DNA of 40,703 bases from Eubacterium sp. CAG:274 (lineage in GTDB: Bacteria > Bacillota > Clostridia > Lachnospirales > CAG-274). The stretch's first letter is position 1; the number at the start of each line of letters is the position of its first letter. The DNA lies in NCBI GenBank assembly GCA_000432155.1, contig FR888476.1, positions 1-40,703 of the forward strand. The letters are read 5' to 3'. Shown piece after piece: positions 24,916 through 32,965 of this stretch. A program made the translations under genes and the position numbers. A model generated the notes under the pieces. That model had not been told where the DNA came from. It worked only from the letters and a program-made list of their open reading frames with translations, and made no database searches.

Positions 24916-24949
24916 TTATTACACATTTTTCGTACAAAATGTGTAATAA
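24916..24949. promoter_or_regulatory. Long perfect inverted repeat upstream of the efflux operon
   Basis: TTATTACACATTTT (24916-24929) and its exact reverse complement (24936-24949) surround TCGTAC. It lies 26 bp upstream of the -35 element of the efflux promoter. Arms of 14 bp suit a dimeric or double-dimeric regulator such as TetR or MarR types, acting from upstream or on an overlapping promoter. Confidence 0.75.
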
Positions 24950-24974
24950 GTCACTTTAACGGAAATATTGCCCA

Positions 24975-25003
24975 TTGATAAATTTATAATAAAAATATAA
25001 AAT
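24975..25003 (+). promoter_or_regulatory. Promoter of the RND efflux operon
   Basis: TTGATA (24975-24980), 17 bp, TAAAAT (24998-25003), about 60 bp before the first start codon. Confidence 0.6.
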
Positions 25004-25064
25004 ACTGTTATAAGGCAAATTGCTGTTAATAAATGGCAATAAAATGTTTTAAGGAGGAATATAT

Positions 25065-26429
25065 ATGAAGCGAAATGTAGCGATAGTAACTGCATCTTTA
25101 CTTTGTGTTTCCCTATTGTCAGGTTGTGGAACTAAAAAAGACGAAGATGTCAAAGTTACACCTAAGATTGTAAAAGCTCAATCAGTTCAGGAACAGTCAT
25201 TGGTAGATGGCTTAACATATATTGGAGTTGTAAAGGCTAAGGATACCAAGAACTATTCATTTTTGATGAGTGGTAAGATTGCTACAATAAATGTAGAAAA
25301 AGGTCAGAAGTTCAAAAAGGGCGATGTTTTGGCAACTATGGACACTAAGACTTTGCAATATACAGCAGATATAAGTGGCAATACTTCTGAAACTGCAAAG
25401 GCTACCCTTGAAAAGACTATTAGCACTTATGATACAAACATACAGGCTGCAAAAACAAGTATTGAAACACTTAATACTTCTATTGCAGCAGCAGAGCAGG
25501 GTATTGAGGCTGGTCAAAAATCTATTGACGCAAACCAAGTTGCTCTTGATGCAGCCGAAAATGCTTTAAACAGACTTAAACAAAAATTAAGTGATGCAAA
25601 GGCTTTAAATAATGCTGGTGGTGTTTCAGATAGTGATGTAAAGGATTTGGAAACAAACCTTGTTTCTAAACAGGCAGAATATGATACTAAGGTAGCTGAA
25701 CTTAATAGTGCAAAGGCTGAATTACAGTCTAAAAAAGCAGAAGTTAGCTCACTTTATGATAAGAAAAAGACAGCTCAAGATACACTTAATAACCTCTATG
25801 TAAGTAAGGATAAAGATGTTAAGGCTGCACAGGCTGCTGTAAATTCTGCTAATACAAGTGGAGATATTATTCAGAAGAATATTAACGACTCTACAATAAC
25901 AGCTGATGCTGACGGATATGTTATGGAACTTCCTTACAAAGAGGGTGAAGTAATAGCTGCCGGTTATCCAGTTGTTGTAGCAAAGAGTACAGATATGGTG
26001 GTATCAGTAGGGGTATCTGATGAGGATATTTCTAAAATTAAGTTAGGCGGAAAGGCTATAATTAAAGACGGTGTAACAGGCACAATATCTACTATAGCAC
26101 AGTACCCTAATGAGGATACAAGAACTTATGCTGTAGATATATCTGTTCCTGCTGATAAATTTACTATTGGCGAAACTGTTAATGTAAAGATTGTAACAGG
26201 TAATGCTACAGGCTGTTATGTTCCTATTAATGCTGTATTTAATATGGACGGTGTTGACTATGTTTATGCAATAAATTCAGAAAACAAGGTTTATAAAAAA
26301 CAGGTTGTAAGAGGAAGTATTGACGGCGACAAGGTAGAAGTAAAAATTGATGACCCAACTGCCACTATTATTACTGACGGCGTAAGAAGCCTGAGAGAAA
26401 ATGATACAGTAAAGGTAGAGGGGGAATAA
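25065..26429 (+). CDS. Membrane-fusion (HlyD/RND adaptor) lipoprotein
   Basis: A 454-residue periplasmic-adaptor type protein, here a lipoprotein with lipobox LSGC (Cys21). A lipoyl-like beta domain begins near residue 60 (SFLMSGKIATINVEKGQKFKKGDVLATMD), then about 150 residues of coiled coil rich in Ala, Lys, Glu and Gln, then the second half of the lipoyl domain (ADADGYVMELPYKEGEVIAAGYPV) and a beta-barrel region. It pairs with the transporter encoded 3 nt downstream. In a single-membrane cell it cannot reach an outer-membrane channel; it may guide substrate through the wall. AGGAGG precedes the ATG. Confidence 0.92.
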   Translation: MKRNVAIVTASLLCVSLLSGCGTKKDEDVKVTPKIVKAQSVQEQSLVDGLTYIGVVKAKDTKNYSFLMSGKIATINVEKGQKFKKGDVLATMDTKTLQYTADISGNTSETAKATLEKTISTYDTNIQAAKTSIETLNTSIAAAEQGIEAGQKSIDANQVALDAAENALNRLKQKLSDAKALNNAGGVSDSDVKDLETNLVSKQAEYDTKVAELNSAKAELQSKKAEVSSLYDKKKTAQDTLNNLYVSKDKDVKAAQAAVNSANTSGDIIQKNINDSTITADADGYVMELPYKEGEVIAAGYPVVVAKSTDMVVSVGVSDEDISKIKLGGKAIIKDGVTGTISTIAQYPNEDTRTYAVDISVPADKFTIGETVNVKIVTGNATGCYVPINAVFNMDGVDYVYAINSENKVYKKQVVRGSIDGDKVEVKIDDPTATIITDGVRSLRENDTVKVEGE

Positions 26430-26432
26430 TAT

Positions 26433-29400
26433 ATGGGTAAAAAGAATTTCGTAGCAGGTATTCTGGATAGAAAACCTATGATTATTCTCATAATGATACT
26501 TGTACTTATAGGTGGTTTGGTATCTTATGTTATGATTCCTAAACAGCATTTCCCAAAGGTTATAGTACCAGTTGCTGCAGTTTCTGTTGTATATCCTGGT
26601 GCGTCAGCTGAGGAATTGGAAGAATTAGTTGCAAAACCTGTTGAGCAAAAATGTATGGAGCTTAACGGATATGACAACTGTACTACAAATATTTCGGAAA
26701 ATGTAAGTACAACAAGTGTTGTTCTTAATATGAATTTGTCACAAGACGAAGTAGACGATGCTTGGGACGATTTAAGACTTAAAATGAATGCTCTCCAGTC
26801 TGAATTGCCATCAGGAGTTAGCTACATTAGAGTTGATGACGATATAATGGATGTAGCTGGTGTTTTAGTTGCTGTTTCTGGGGACAATATTTCAAATGAT
26901 GAATTAAATCAGAGAACAAATGTGCTTGCTGATGATTTAAGAGATATTGACGGTGTATCAAAGGTTTCAATTTCTGGTAATGTTGCATCAGAAATTAAGA
27001 TTGTTGTTGATAGTAGCAAGTTAAATAATCAGTCTGTTTCAATGGCTGAAATTGCAACTCTCATTGGTGCACAGAATAAAGTTGTTCCTACAGGCTCAAT
27101 AAAAGTAGACGATAATAAAATTAGTGTAGACGCAACTGACAGATTTAAAACAGTTGATGACATTGGTAACTTGGTAATTGGTGCATCAGATAGTGGCGTT
27201 ATTACTAGATTAAAAGATATTGCTACTATTACAACTGATGTTCCGGAAGATGATGCTTATTACCTTTATAATAAGCAAAAAAGTGATGTAATAGCTGTAT
27301 ACTTTGATGATAGTGTAAACGCTGTTTCATTAGCCGATGTACTTACAAAGACAATAGATAATTATAGTAAAACATTACCAGAGGGTATAACAGCAAATAC
27401 TGTATATTTCCAGCCTACAGATGTAGATAGTTCAGTAAACGGCTTTATAGTTAATCTTATTGAGTCTATTGTACTTGTAATATTAGTTATTATGGTAGGT
27501 ATGAATTTAAGAAATGCCTTTGTAATTTCTTTTGCTATGCCTCTTGCTATATTGGGTAATTTTATAGTTATGAAGTTGTTTGGCTTAGATATTCACTTCG
27601 TATCTTTAGCCGGTCTTGTAGTTGTACTGGGTATGCTGGTTGATAATGCCGTTGTAGTAAGTGATTCTATACAGACACAGTTAGATGTGGGACTTGATAA
27701 ACGAAGTGCTGTTATTGAGGGTACATCTAGTGTTATAGTTCCTGTATTTGTTTCAATGCTTACAACTGTAGCAGCTTTTGCCTCTCTTTTAACTTTACCG
27801 GGAGCTTACCACCAGTTGGCATTTACATTCCCATCAGTAATTATAACTTGCCTTGTACTTTCTTTCTTGGTTTCAATAGTTATAACACCTCTTATGTGTT
27901 ATTTCTTCTTAAAGAAAAAAGAGCCTAAGAAGAATGAAAAGGGCGAAGGTAAATTAATAGATACCTATAACAAGGTTTCAGCTTGGACATTTAATCATAA
28001 GTTGATTACTTTTGTTTCTTCATTTGCTATTATTGTTGTAGGTCTTCTTTTAGCTACTCAACTTGGCTTTGAGGTAGTTCCAAAGGCTTATAAGGATGTT
28101 ATTACAATTACAGTAAATGGTACAAACGATTCTTCACTTTCAAAAACTAGAGAAGTTATTGATAATGTTGAAAAAGTTCTTGATGAACAGCCAGAAACAA
28201 AGTATTATCTTGCCGGTGTAGGTAAGGCTATTCCTAGATATGATTATTCAATCAGACCTTTAGGTCAGGGTAATGCCCTTGGCGATTTTTCTGTAAAGAT
28301 TGACTTGAAAAAGGGCGGAAGATTTAAAACTACTAGCGAAATGGTTGACTATTTACAGGATGAGCTTTCTTCAAGAGTAGGTGGAGCGACATTTATGGTT
28401 GATGAACTTGGTATTATGTCACTTACAGCAAAGCCTATTGAAGTTAAGTTATATAGCGATAATCTTGATGATTTGAACTCAGCTGCACAGCAAGTAAATG
28501 ATATGCTTGCAAGTATTCCGGGTACAAAGGGTATTATAAATGATAATGAAGTAAATACCTATAACTACTATGTAGATATGGATACATTAAAGTTAAATAC
28601 TCTTGGTCTTACAAAGGCTGAAGCTCAGAATGAACTTAGTTATGCACTTTTGGGCAGAACAGTTTCACAGTTTAAAAATGGTAATAAAGAATATAACATT
28701 GTTTTGGACTCTGATATTGATTCAAGAGAACAAATTCAGGATTTCAAAGTTAAGTCCTCTATAAGTGGCAAAAAGTATGCTGTAAATCAGTTTGCTAATG
28801 TTGACCTTAATCCTAAGATTACAACAATTACAAGAGCAAATGGTAAGAGAGGTAGAGTTGTAGGCTGTTATAATTCTACTAAGTATTCTGATATTGATAT
28901 GCAGAATAAACTTACAAAAATGCTTAAAAAGGCAGATTTCCCTGATACAGTAACAATAGAGGAAACTGGCGAAAGAAAAGATTATATAGAACTTATGGGT
29001 CATGTAGCAACAGCAGCAGGCGTTTCACTTATTGTAATGCTTTTACTTCTTATGTATCAGTTTGGTACAATGAAGAAAGTTGCTATTGTATTTACATCTA
29101 TTCCTTTTGGTCTTTGTGCCGGCTTTATTGCACTTTATGTTACAGGAGAAAAACTTGCATTGTTCGCACTTCTTGGTGCAGTTAGTTTGCTAGGTTGTGT
29201 ATTGGCAAATGCAATAGTTCTTGTAGAGTTTATAAATGATGAATTGGCGTCAGGACTTCCTTTGGAAGATGCTTGTAAGAGTGCAGGTGGTAAGAGAGTT
29301 AGACCTATTATGATGTCTACAATGACTACAGTTTTAGGTTTGTTGCCTTTGGCACTTTTCGGAGATGCTATGTTTGTGCCTATGGCTGTTCTTATGATGG

Positions 29401-29507
29401 CTGGTTTGGCAGTTTCAATGTGTATAAACCTTGTTCTTGTGCCTATGATTTACTATTTGGCATATAAGAAAAAGTATAAAAAATTAGAACAGCAAAATGC
29501 TGAATAA
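26433..29507 (+). CDS. RND-family efflux transporter (AcrB/SwrC-like)
   Basis: A 1024-residue proton-driven exporter of the HAE-RND group. The chain repeats the family plan twice: one membrane helix near residues 15-35, a large external loop starting VVYPGASAEELEELVAKPVE, then a block of five to six helices (from about 335) including GMLVDNAVVVSD with the proton-relay acidic residue; the second half has a similar block from about 855, ending VPMIYYLAY. Length is complete. It follows the adaptor gene after 3 nt, with GAGGGGG as binding site. Gram-positive members such as Bacillus SwrC export surfactants or toxic amphiphiles; the substrate here is unknown. TetR at 21592 and the palindrome at 24916 are the regulatory candidates nearby. 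Confidence 0.95.
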   Translation: MGKKNFVAGILDRKPMIILIMILVLIGGLVSYVMIPKQHFPKVIVPVAAVSVVYPGASAEELEELVAKPVEQKCMELNGYDNCTTNISENVSTTSVVLNMNLSQDEVDDAWDDLRLKMNALQSELPSGVSYIRVDDDIMDVAGVLVAVSGDNISNDELNQRTNVLADDLRDIDGVSKVSISGNVASEIKIVVDSSKLNNQSVSMAEIATLIGAQNKVVPTGSIKVDDNKISVDATDRFKTVDDIGNLVIGASDSGVITRLKDIATITTDVPEDDAYYLYNKQKSDVIAVYFDDSVNAVSLADVLTKTIDNYSKTLPEGITANTVYFQPTDVDSSVNGFIVNLIESIVLVILVIMVGMNLRNAFVISFAMPLAILGNFIVMKLFGLDIHFVSLAGLVVVLGMLVDNAVVVSDSIQTQLDVGLDKRSAVIEGTSSVIVPVFVSMLTTVAAFASLLTLPGAYHQLAFTFPSVIITCLVLSFLVSIVITPLMCYFFLKKKEPKKNEKGEGKLIDTYNKVSAWTFNHKLITFVSSFAIIVVGLLLATQLGFEVVPKAYKDVITITVNGTNDSSLSKTREVIDNVEKVLDEQPETKYYLAGVGKAIPRYDYSIRPLGQGNALGDFSVKIDLKKGGRFKTTSEMVDYLQDELSSRVGGATFMVDELGIMSLTAKPIEVKLYSDNLDDLNSAAQQVNDMLASIPGTKGIINDNEVNTYNYYVDMDTLKLNTLGLTKAEAQNELSYALLGRTVSQFKNGNKEYNIVLDSDIDSREQIQDFKVKSSISGKKYAVNQFANVDLNPKITTITRANGKRGRVVGCYNSTKYSDIDMQNKLTKMLKKADFPDTVTIEETGERKDYIELMGHVATAAGVSLIVMLLLLMYQFGTMKKVAIVFTSIPFGLCAGFIALYVTGEKLALFALLGAVSLLGCVLANAIVLVEFINDELASGLPLEDACKSAGGKRVRPIMMSTMTTVLGLLPLALFGDAMFVPMAVLMMAGLAVSMCINLVLVPMIYYLAYKKKYKKLEQQNAE

Positions 29508-29512
29508 GTATT

Positions 29513-29547
29513 ATATCCCACAGAAATTACTCTGTGGGATATTTTTA
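29513..29547 (+). terminator. Terminator of the efflux operon
   Basis: ATATCCCACAGA pairs with TCTGTGGGATAT around AATTAC, then T-rich tail. Confidence 0.9.
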
Positions 29548-29601
29548 TAATGAATATTTATTCTGATGTTAAAAAATTTTTTTGAAAAAATTTCAATTTT
29601 T

Positions 29602-29633
29602 TGCAACGGTTTTTGTTTTTCATTTGTATTATA
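29602..29633 (+). promoter_or_regulatory. Candidate ECF-sigma promoter
   Basis: TGCAACGG (29602-29609), 16 bp, GTATTATA (29626-29633). No good TTGACA is present, while an AAC-containing -35 and a GT-containing -10 at this spacing resemble ECF-type promoters. The operon it leads encodes an ECF sigma factor, so self-activation is likely. In the leader, ACGCAA (29642-29647) can pair with TTGCGT (29676-29681). Confidence 0.45.
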
Positions 29634-29726
29634 TGTGAAAGACGCAAGAAAATAAATAAAATGACCGGTCGAATGTTGCGTTGTAACTATACTAAAATTA
29701 AAGATATTTTAACGGAGGAATTAATT

Positions 29727-30704
29727 ATGAAAAAGAATATTTGCAAGGCAATGGTACTTATGTCAGTAGCTTTAATGTCAATTAGCCCAGTTATGGCAGA
29801 AAGTAATGACGATGTTATGGTAATTAGTGAAAATAGTCAGGCTAAAAAAGTTGATGATGTTATTATCATTGATGATGGCCCTATGTTGGGTATGCCAAGT
29901 CCAATAAAGGATTTTGATACTGTTGAAGAAGCACAGAAGTCACTAGGTTTTGTTACTAAAGTTCCAACTACTGTACCTGAAGGCTTTAAGGCAACATACT
30001 TTGAAACAATTTCAGATGATATGTTACAGATAATTTATAGTAATGGTAAAGACGAAGTTTATTATAGAACAGCTAAAAAGAATTCAGATACAGAAGATAT
30101 AACAGGGGATTACAATACATACAAAGAAGAAAAAAATGTTGAAATAAATGGAACAAGTGTTACAGTAAAGGGTGACGGCAAAAAGTATTATAATGCCCTT
30201 TGTACAAAAGACAATATGATTTACTCTTTATTCGCAAGAGAGGGTTTAGATTTAGAACAGATAGAGGGATTTTTGTCAGTTTTAAATGATGATAGCAATG
30301 ATGCTGATAACATTTTAGGTATGCCAAATCCAATAAAGGATTTTAATACTATTGAGGAAGCACAGAAGTCACTTAGTTTTGATACTAAAGTTCCTAAAAA
30401 TGTGCCTGAAAAATATAAGGCTGTAGCTTTTGAAACTATTTCAGATAAAATTTTACAGATAGTTTATAGTGATGGTAAAAATGAAGTTACATATAGAACA
30501 GCACAGGGTACAGAAGATATAACAGGTGATTATAATAAGTATGCTTATGTAAAAAAGTTGAAAATTAATGACGCTGATGTTACAATAAAAGGTAATGGAA
30601 CAAAAGTTTATAATGTTTTATGCACAAAAAATGATGTAACATACTCAATTTTTGCAAGACAGGGAATATCTTTAAGTGAAATAAAAACATTTTTAAATAA
30701 ATAG
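29727..30704 (+). CDS. Secreted protein with two DUF4367-like domains
   Basis: A 325-residue exported protein. The ATG at 29727 follows CGGAGG and opens a signal peptide ending VMA; an in-frame ATG at 29601 would overlap the promoter. The mature chain is an internal duplication with a 143-residue period: both halves begin LGMP(S/N)PIKDF and share TKVP, ETISD, LQI(I/V)YS, EDITGDYN and a C-terminal IF/LFAR(E/Q)G. This pattern matches the DUF4367 family as I know it, common in exported parts of Firmicute anti-sigma proteins. It is the first gene of the ECF operon; sigma follows at once, and the last gene carries the same domain outside the membrane. It may be a ligand, decoy or co-sensor; function unknown. 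Confidence 0.85.
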   Translation: MKKNICKAMVLMSVALMSISPVMAESNDDVMVISENSQAKKVDDVIIIDDGPMLGMPSPIKDFDTVEEAQKSLGFVTKVPTTVPEGFKATYFETISDDMLQIIYSNGKDEVYYRTAKKNSDTEDITGDYNTYKEEKNVEINGTSVTVKGDGKKYYNALCTKDNMIYSLFAREGLDLEQIEGFLSVLNDDSNDADNILGMPNPIKDFNTIEEAQKSLSFDTKVPKNVPEKYKAVAFETISDKILQIVYSDGKNEVTYRTAQGTEDITGDYNKYAYVKKLKINDADVTIKGNGTKVYNVLCTKNDVTYSIFARQGISLSEIKTFLNK

Positions 30705-30716
30705 GTGGTGAATCGG

Positions 30717-31193
30717 GTGGATAAGTTGACAGAAGTTGTAAATAAATATGGCAATATGGTATATAGATTGGCAATTTCTTATCTTAAAAACACCCATGAT
30801 GCCCAAGACATAGTTCAAGAAGTTTTTATTAAATATTATAACAATGAGGGTAAAATACAAAGTGAAGAACACTTAAAGTCGTGGCTTTTGAGGGTTACAA
30901 TAAATCTTTGTAAAAATAAATTAATGCTTTTCTGGCACAAAAATGTGTGTTCTATTGATGAAATAAAGGAGCAAGCCTATAGTGATAACTATGAGGATAA
31001 CACAGTTTTAGAGGCTGTTTTGGCACTACCAGTAAAATATAGAGTGCCTATACATTTGTATTATTACGAAAATTATAAAACTCCAGAAATTGCTAAAATA
31101 TTGGGAAAAGGGGAAAGTACAGTTCGTTCCCTCTTATCTCGTGGGCGAGAAAAATTAAAAGTTATTTTAAAGGAGGAATATGATTTTGAGTGA
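30717..31193 (+). CDS. ECF-family RNA polymerase sigma factor
   Basis: A 158-residue sigma-70 family factor with only regions 2 and 4. Region 2: VYRLAISYLKNTHDAQDIVQEVFIKYY, the core-binding and -10 part. Region 4: LALPVKYRVPIHLYYYENYKTPEIAKILGKGESTVRSLLSRGREKL, the helix-turn-helix for the -35. I take the GTG at 30717 because AGGTGGTG (30703-30710) lies before it; two GTG codons at 30705 and 30708 fall inside that site. It follows the secreted double-domain gene by 12 nt and overlaps the next gene by 8 nt. The downstream product is probably its anti-sigma partner, and it likely reads the promoter at 29602-29633. Confidence 0.93.
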   Translation: MDKLTEVVNKYGNMVYRLAISYLKNTHDAQDIVQEVFIKYYNNEGKIQSEEHLKSWLLRVTINLCKNKLMLFWHKNVCSIDEIKEQAYSDNYEDNTVLEAVLALPVKYRVPIHLYYYENYKTPEIAKILGKGESTVRSLLSRGREKLKVILKEEYDFE

Positions 31194-32115
31194 TAAGTAT
31201 AAAAAAGCTATGGATAGTATTTCTCTTACAGAAGAACAAAAACAGAAAATAATCCAAAATGCTAAAAAAAAGAAATTTGATTATAGAGTTATTGTAAATA
31301 TCGCTGCTTGTTTGGTTGTAATTGCTGTGGTATATGGGGCTTTACAGAATAAAATTGAACCAGATTCCCCTAATAAATATTCTACAGATAGTGTGGTTGT
31401 AGAAACTACAGAAAAAAGTAGTGAAAGTACAACTGAAAAACAGGAAAGCACTCAAGCTGTAGAAAGTACAACTGAAATAACTACAACTAAAAGTGTAGAA
31501 AAAAATACCGAAATGACTACAGCAAGAAAAATATATGAAAGAAATGCTGTAGTGGAAAAAAGAGAAAGTGGTACAACTTCAGAAACTAAGAAAGTTAATG
31601 CTGAAATAACAACAGAAAAAACTACCCAAGCAGAAAAACTATATATGACAAGCATTAATGAAGATAATGAAGTGGCAGAACAAAGTATTGAAAGTATAGA
31701 GGGCGAACCGATGTTAAAGACTGCATCTAGTCCTTATGTAGAGTATAATAGTGTAGATGAGTTAAAAGAGAATGTTAATATTAATGCTAAAATGCCTGAT
31801 AAAATAAAGAGTTATAAGTCCTATAGTTATAGTGTAGCTTTTTCAAATATGGTTGAAATTCAGTATTCAAATGGCTCTGATAATATTCTGTATAGATTAG
31901 AAAAAGGAGAAGTTGCTGAAGATATAAGTGGGGATTACAATAACTACGAAAATATAAAAAAATTAACAGTGGATAACACAGAAGTAACCATAAAAGGTAA
32001 TGAAGATGTTTACAAAGTTGCTGTATGGTATAAAAATGGTGTTAATTATAGCCTTTCAAGTGAACAGGGGTTAAAAATAGAAGATATTCAAAATTTAATA
32101 AATGAGATTATGTAG
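31186..32115 (+). CDS. Membrane-anchored anti-sigma-like protein with DUF4367-like ectodomain
   Basis: A 309-residue single-pass membrane protein. The start is either TTG 31186 (AGGAGG 9 nt upstream, chosen) or ATG 31180 (only 3 nt from AGGAGG). Residues 1-40 are cytoplasmic and short (SDKYKKAMDSISLTEEQKQK), then the membrane helix VNIAACLVVIAVVYGAL, a Thr/Glu/Ser linker of about 120 residues, and a C-terminal domain with EIQYSNGSDN, EDISGDYNNYENIKKL, TIKGN and SLSSEQGLKIEDI. That domain is the same as the two in the secreted protein encoded first in the operon. The short cytoplasmic part would hold the sigma factor. No zinc-type anti-sigma motif (HxxxCxxC) is seen, so sigma binding remains inference from gene order. 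Confidence 0.85.
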   Translation: MSDKYKKAMDSISLTEEQKQKIIQNAKKKKFDYRVIVNIAACLVVIAVVYGALQNKIEPDSPNKYSTDSVVVETTEKSSESTTEKQESTQAVESTTEITTTKSVEKNTEMTTARKIYERNAVVEKRESGTTSETKKVNAEITTEKTTQAEKLYMTSINEDNEVAEQSIESIEGEPMLKTASSPYVEYNSVDELKENVNINAKMPDKIKSYKSYSYSVAFSNMVEIQYSNGSDNILYRLEKGEVAEDISGDYNNYENIKKLTVDNTEVTIKGNEDVYKVAVWYKNGVNYSLSSEQGLKIEDIQNLINEIM

Positions 32116-32148
32116 AAATATCCACTGGTTTAGCCAGTGGGTATTTCT
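32114..32148 (+). terminator. Terminator of the ECF operon
   Basis: AGAAATATCCACTGG pairs with CCAGTGGGTATTTCT (one G-T wobble), followed by a short T-run. Confidence 0.85.
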
Positions 32149-32310
32149 TTTGGAAAAATTTCTAAAACTAATAAAAAATATTACATAAATTAGAATTATT
32201 GCATATTTTAAAAAACTATGTTAGAATAAATATGAATAAAAGTTACAGTTAATTAGTAATACTTTATATGTTTTTAGAAAATATTATAATTTAGAAAAGA
32301 GGGGTTTGTT

Positions 32311-32541
32311 ATGGACGAAGCAACAAAGAGAAAGTTTAATGCAAATATTAAAGCAGTTAATAGAGATTTGATTGGAGTTTTAGAAAATCCATTACCTAAT
32401 GAGGAATTAATTAAACTGAGCTTTGATGCAATTAGAATTTTAATTGATGAATGCGAAAAGTTTGCTTTAAAAGAGAATGCAGAGAAAAAGGCAATAGAAG
32501 CTCAAATTGCAGAACTTCAAGAAAAATTGAAGAATTTGTAA
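32311..32541 (+). CDS. Small helical protein, copy 1 of a tandem pair
   Basis: A 76-residue acidic and lysine-rich protein predicted to be helical throughout; the last 20 residues (KKAIEAQIAELQEKLKNL) form a coiled coil. No signal peptide, membrane segment or known motif. GAGGGG precedes the ATG and a TATAAT is at 32285-32290. The neighbouring gene at 32601 is a clear duplicate. I do not recognise the family. Confidence 0.8.
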   Translation: MDEATKRKFNANIKAVNRDLIGVLENPLPNEELIKLSFDAIRILIDECEKFALKENAEKKAIEAQIAELQEKLKNL

Positions 32542-32600
32542 TAAATGTTAAAATCATTATCTAATTATAAAAGTTTACAATTTAGAAAAGAGGGGCTATT

Positions 32601-32831
32601 ATGGACGAAGCAACAAAGAGAAAATTTAATGCAAATATTAAAGCAGTTAATAGAGATTTGATTGAAATTTTAGAAGAAAGATTACCTACTGATGAACTTA
32701 TTAAATTGAAGTTTGAAGGTGTCAGAATATTAATAGATGATTGTGAAAGACTTGCACTAAAAGAAAATGAAGAGAAAAAAGCAATAGAAGCACAAATTGC
32801 AGAGCTTCAGGAAAAATTGAAGAATTTATAA
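32601..32831 (+). CDS. Small helical protein, copy 2 of a tandem pair
   Basis: A 76-residue paralogue of the preceding gene. The first 64 nt of the two genes differ at one synonymous position and the leader AATTTAGAAAAGAGGGG is identical, whereas the middle of the proteins differs (LENPLPNEELIKLSFDAI against LEERLPTDELIKLKFEGV) and the ends match again. The duplication includes the ribosome binding site. The 59-bp gap has no clear promoter, so the pair is probably co-transcribed. A terminator follows at 32848. Function unknown. Confidence 0.8.
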   Translation: MDEATKRKFNANIKAVNRDLIEILEERLPTDELIKLKFEGVRILIDDCERLALKENEEKKAIEAQIAELQEKLKNL

Positions 32832-32847
32832 TATAGTATCAAACCAC

Positions 32848-32885
32848 AAAAAATGCACTTCCAAAAATCAAAGGAAGTGCATTTT
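32848..32885 (+). terminator. Terminator after the tandem small genes
   Basis: AAAAATGCACTTCC pairs with GGAAGTGCATTTTT around a 10-nt loop. Confidence 0.85.
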
Positions 32886-32890
32886 TGTGA

Positions 32891-32957
32891 TGAATCGGAA
32901 AGATAAATCCGATGGCTTGCTTGCAAGCCACAAATTAACGAAGTTAATTTGTTCTGA
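32891..32957. repeat. Three-hairpin repeat element, single unit
   Basis: After TGA come three abutting hairpins. A: ATCGGA and TCCGAT around AAGATAAA. B: TGGCTTGC and GCAAGCCA around TT. C: ACAAATTAAC and GTTAATTTGT around GAA. It ends TCTGA. The same arrangement with different stem sequences returns in tandem from 40541. It fills the gap between the terminator at 32848 and the 3' end of aroF, ending 8 bp before its stop codon. Confidence 0.85.
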
Positions 32958-32965
32958 ACATATTA

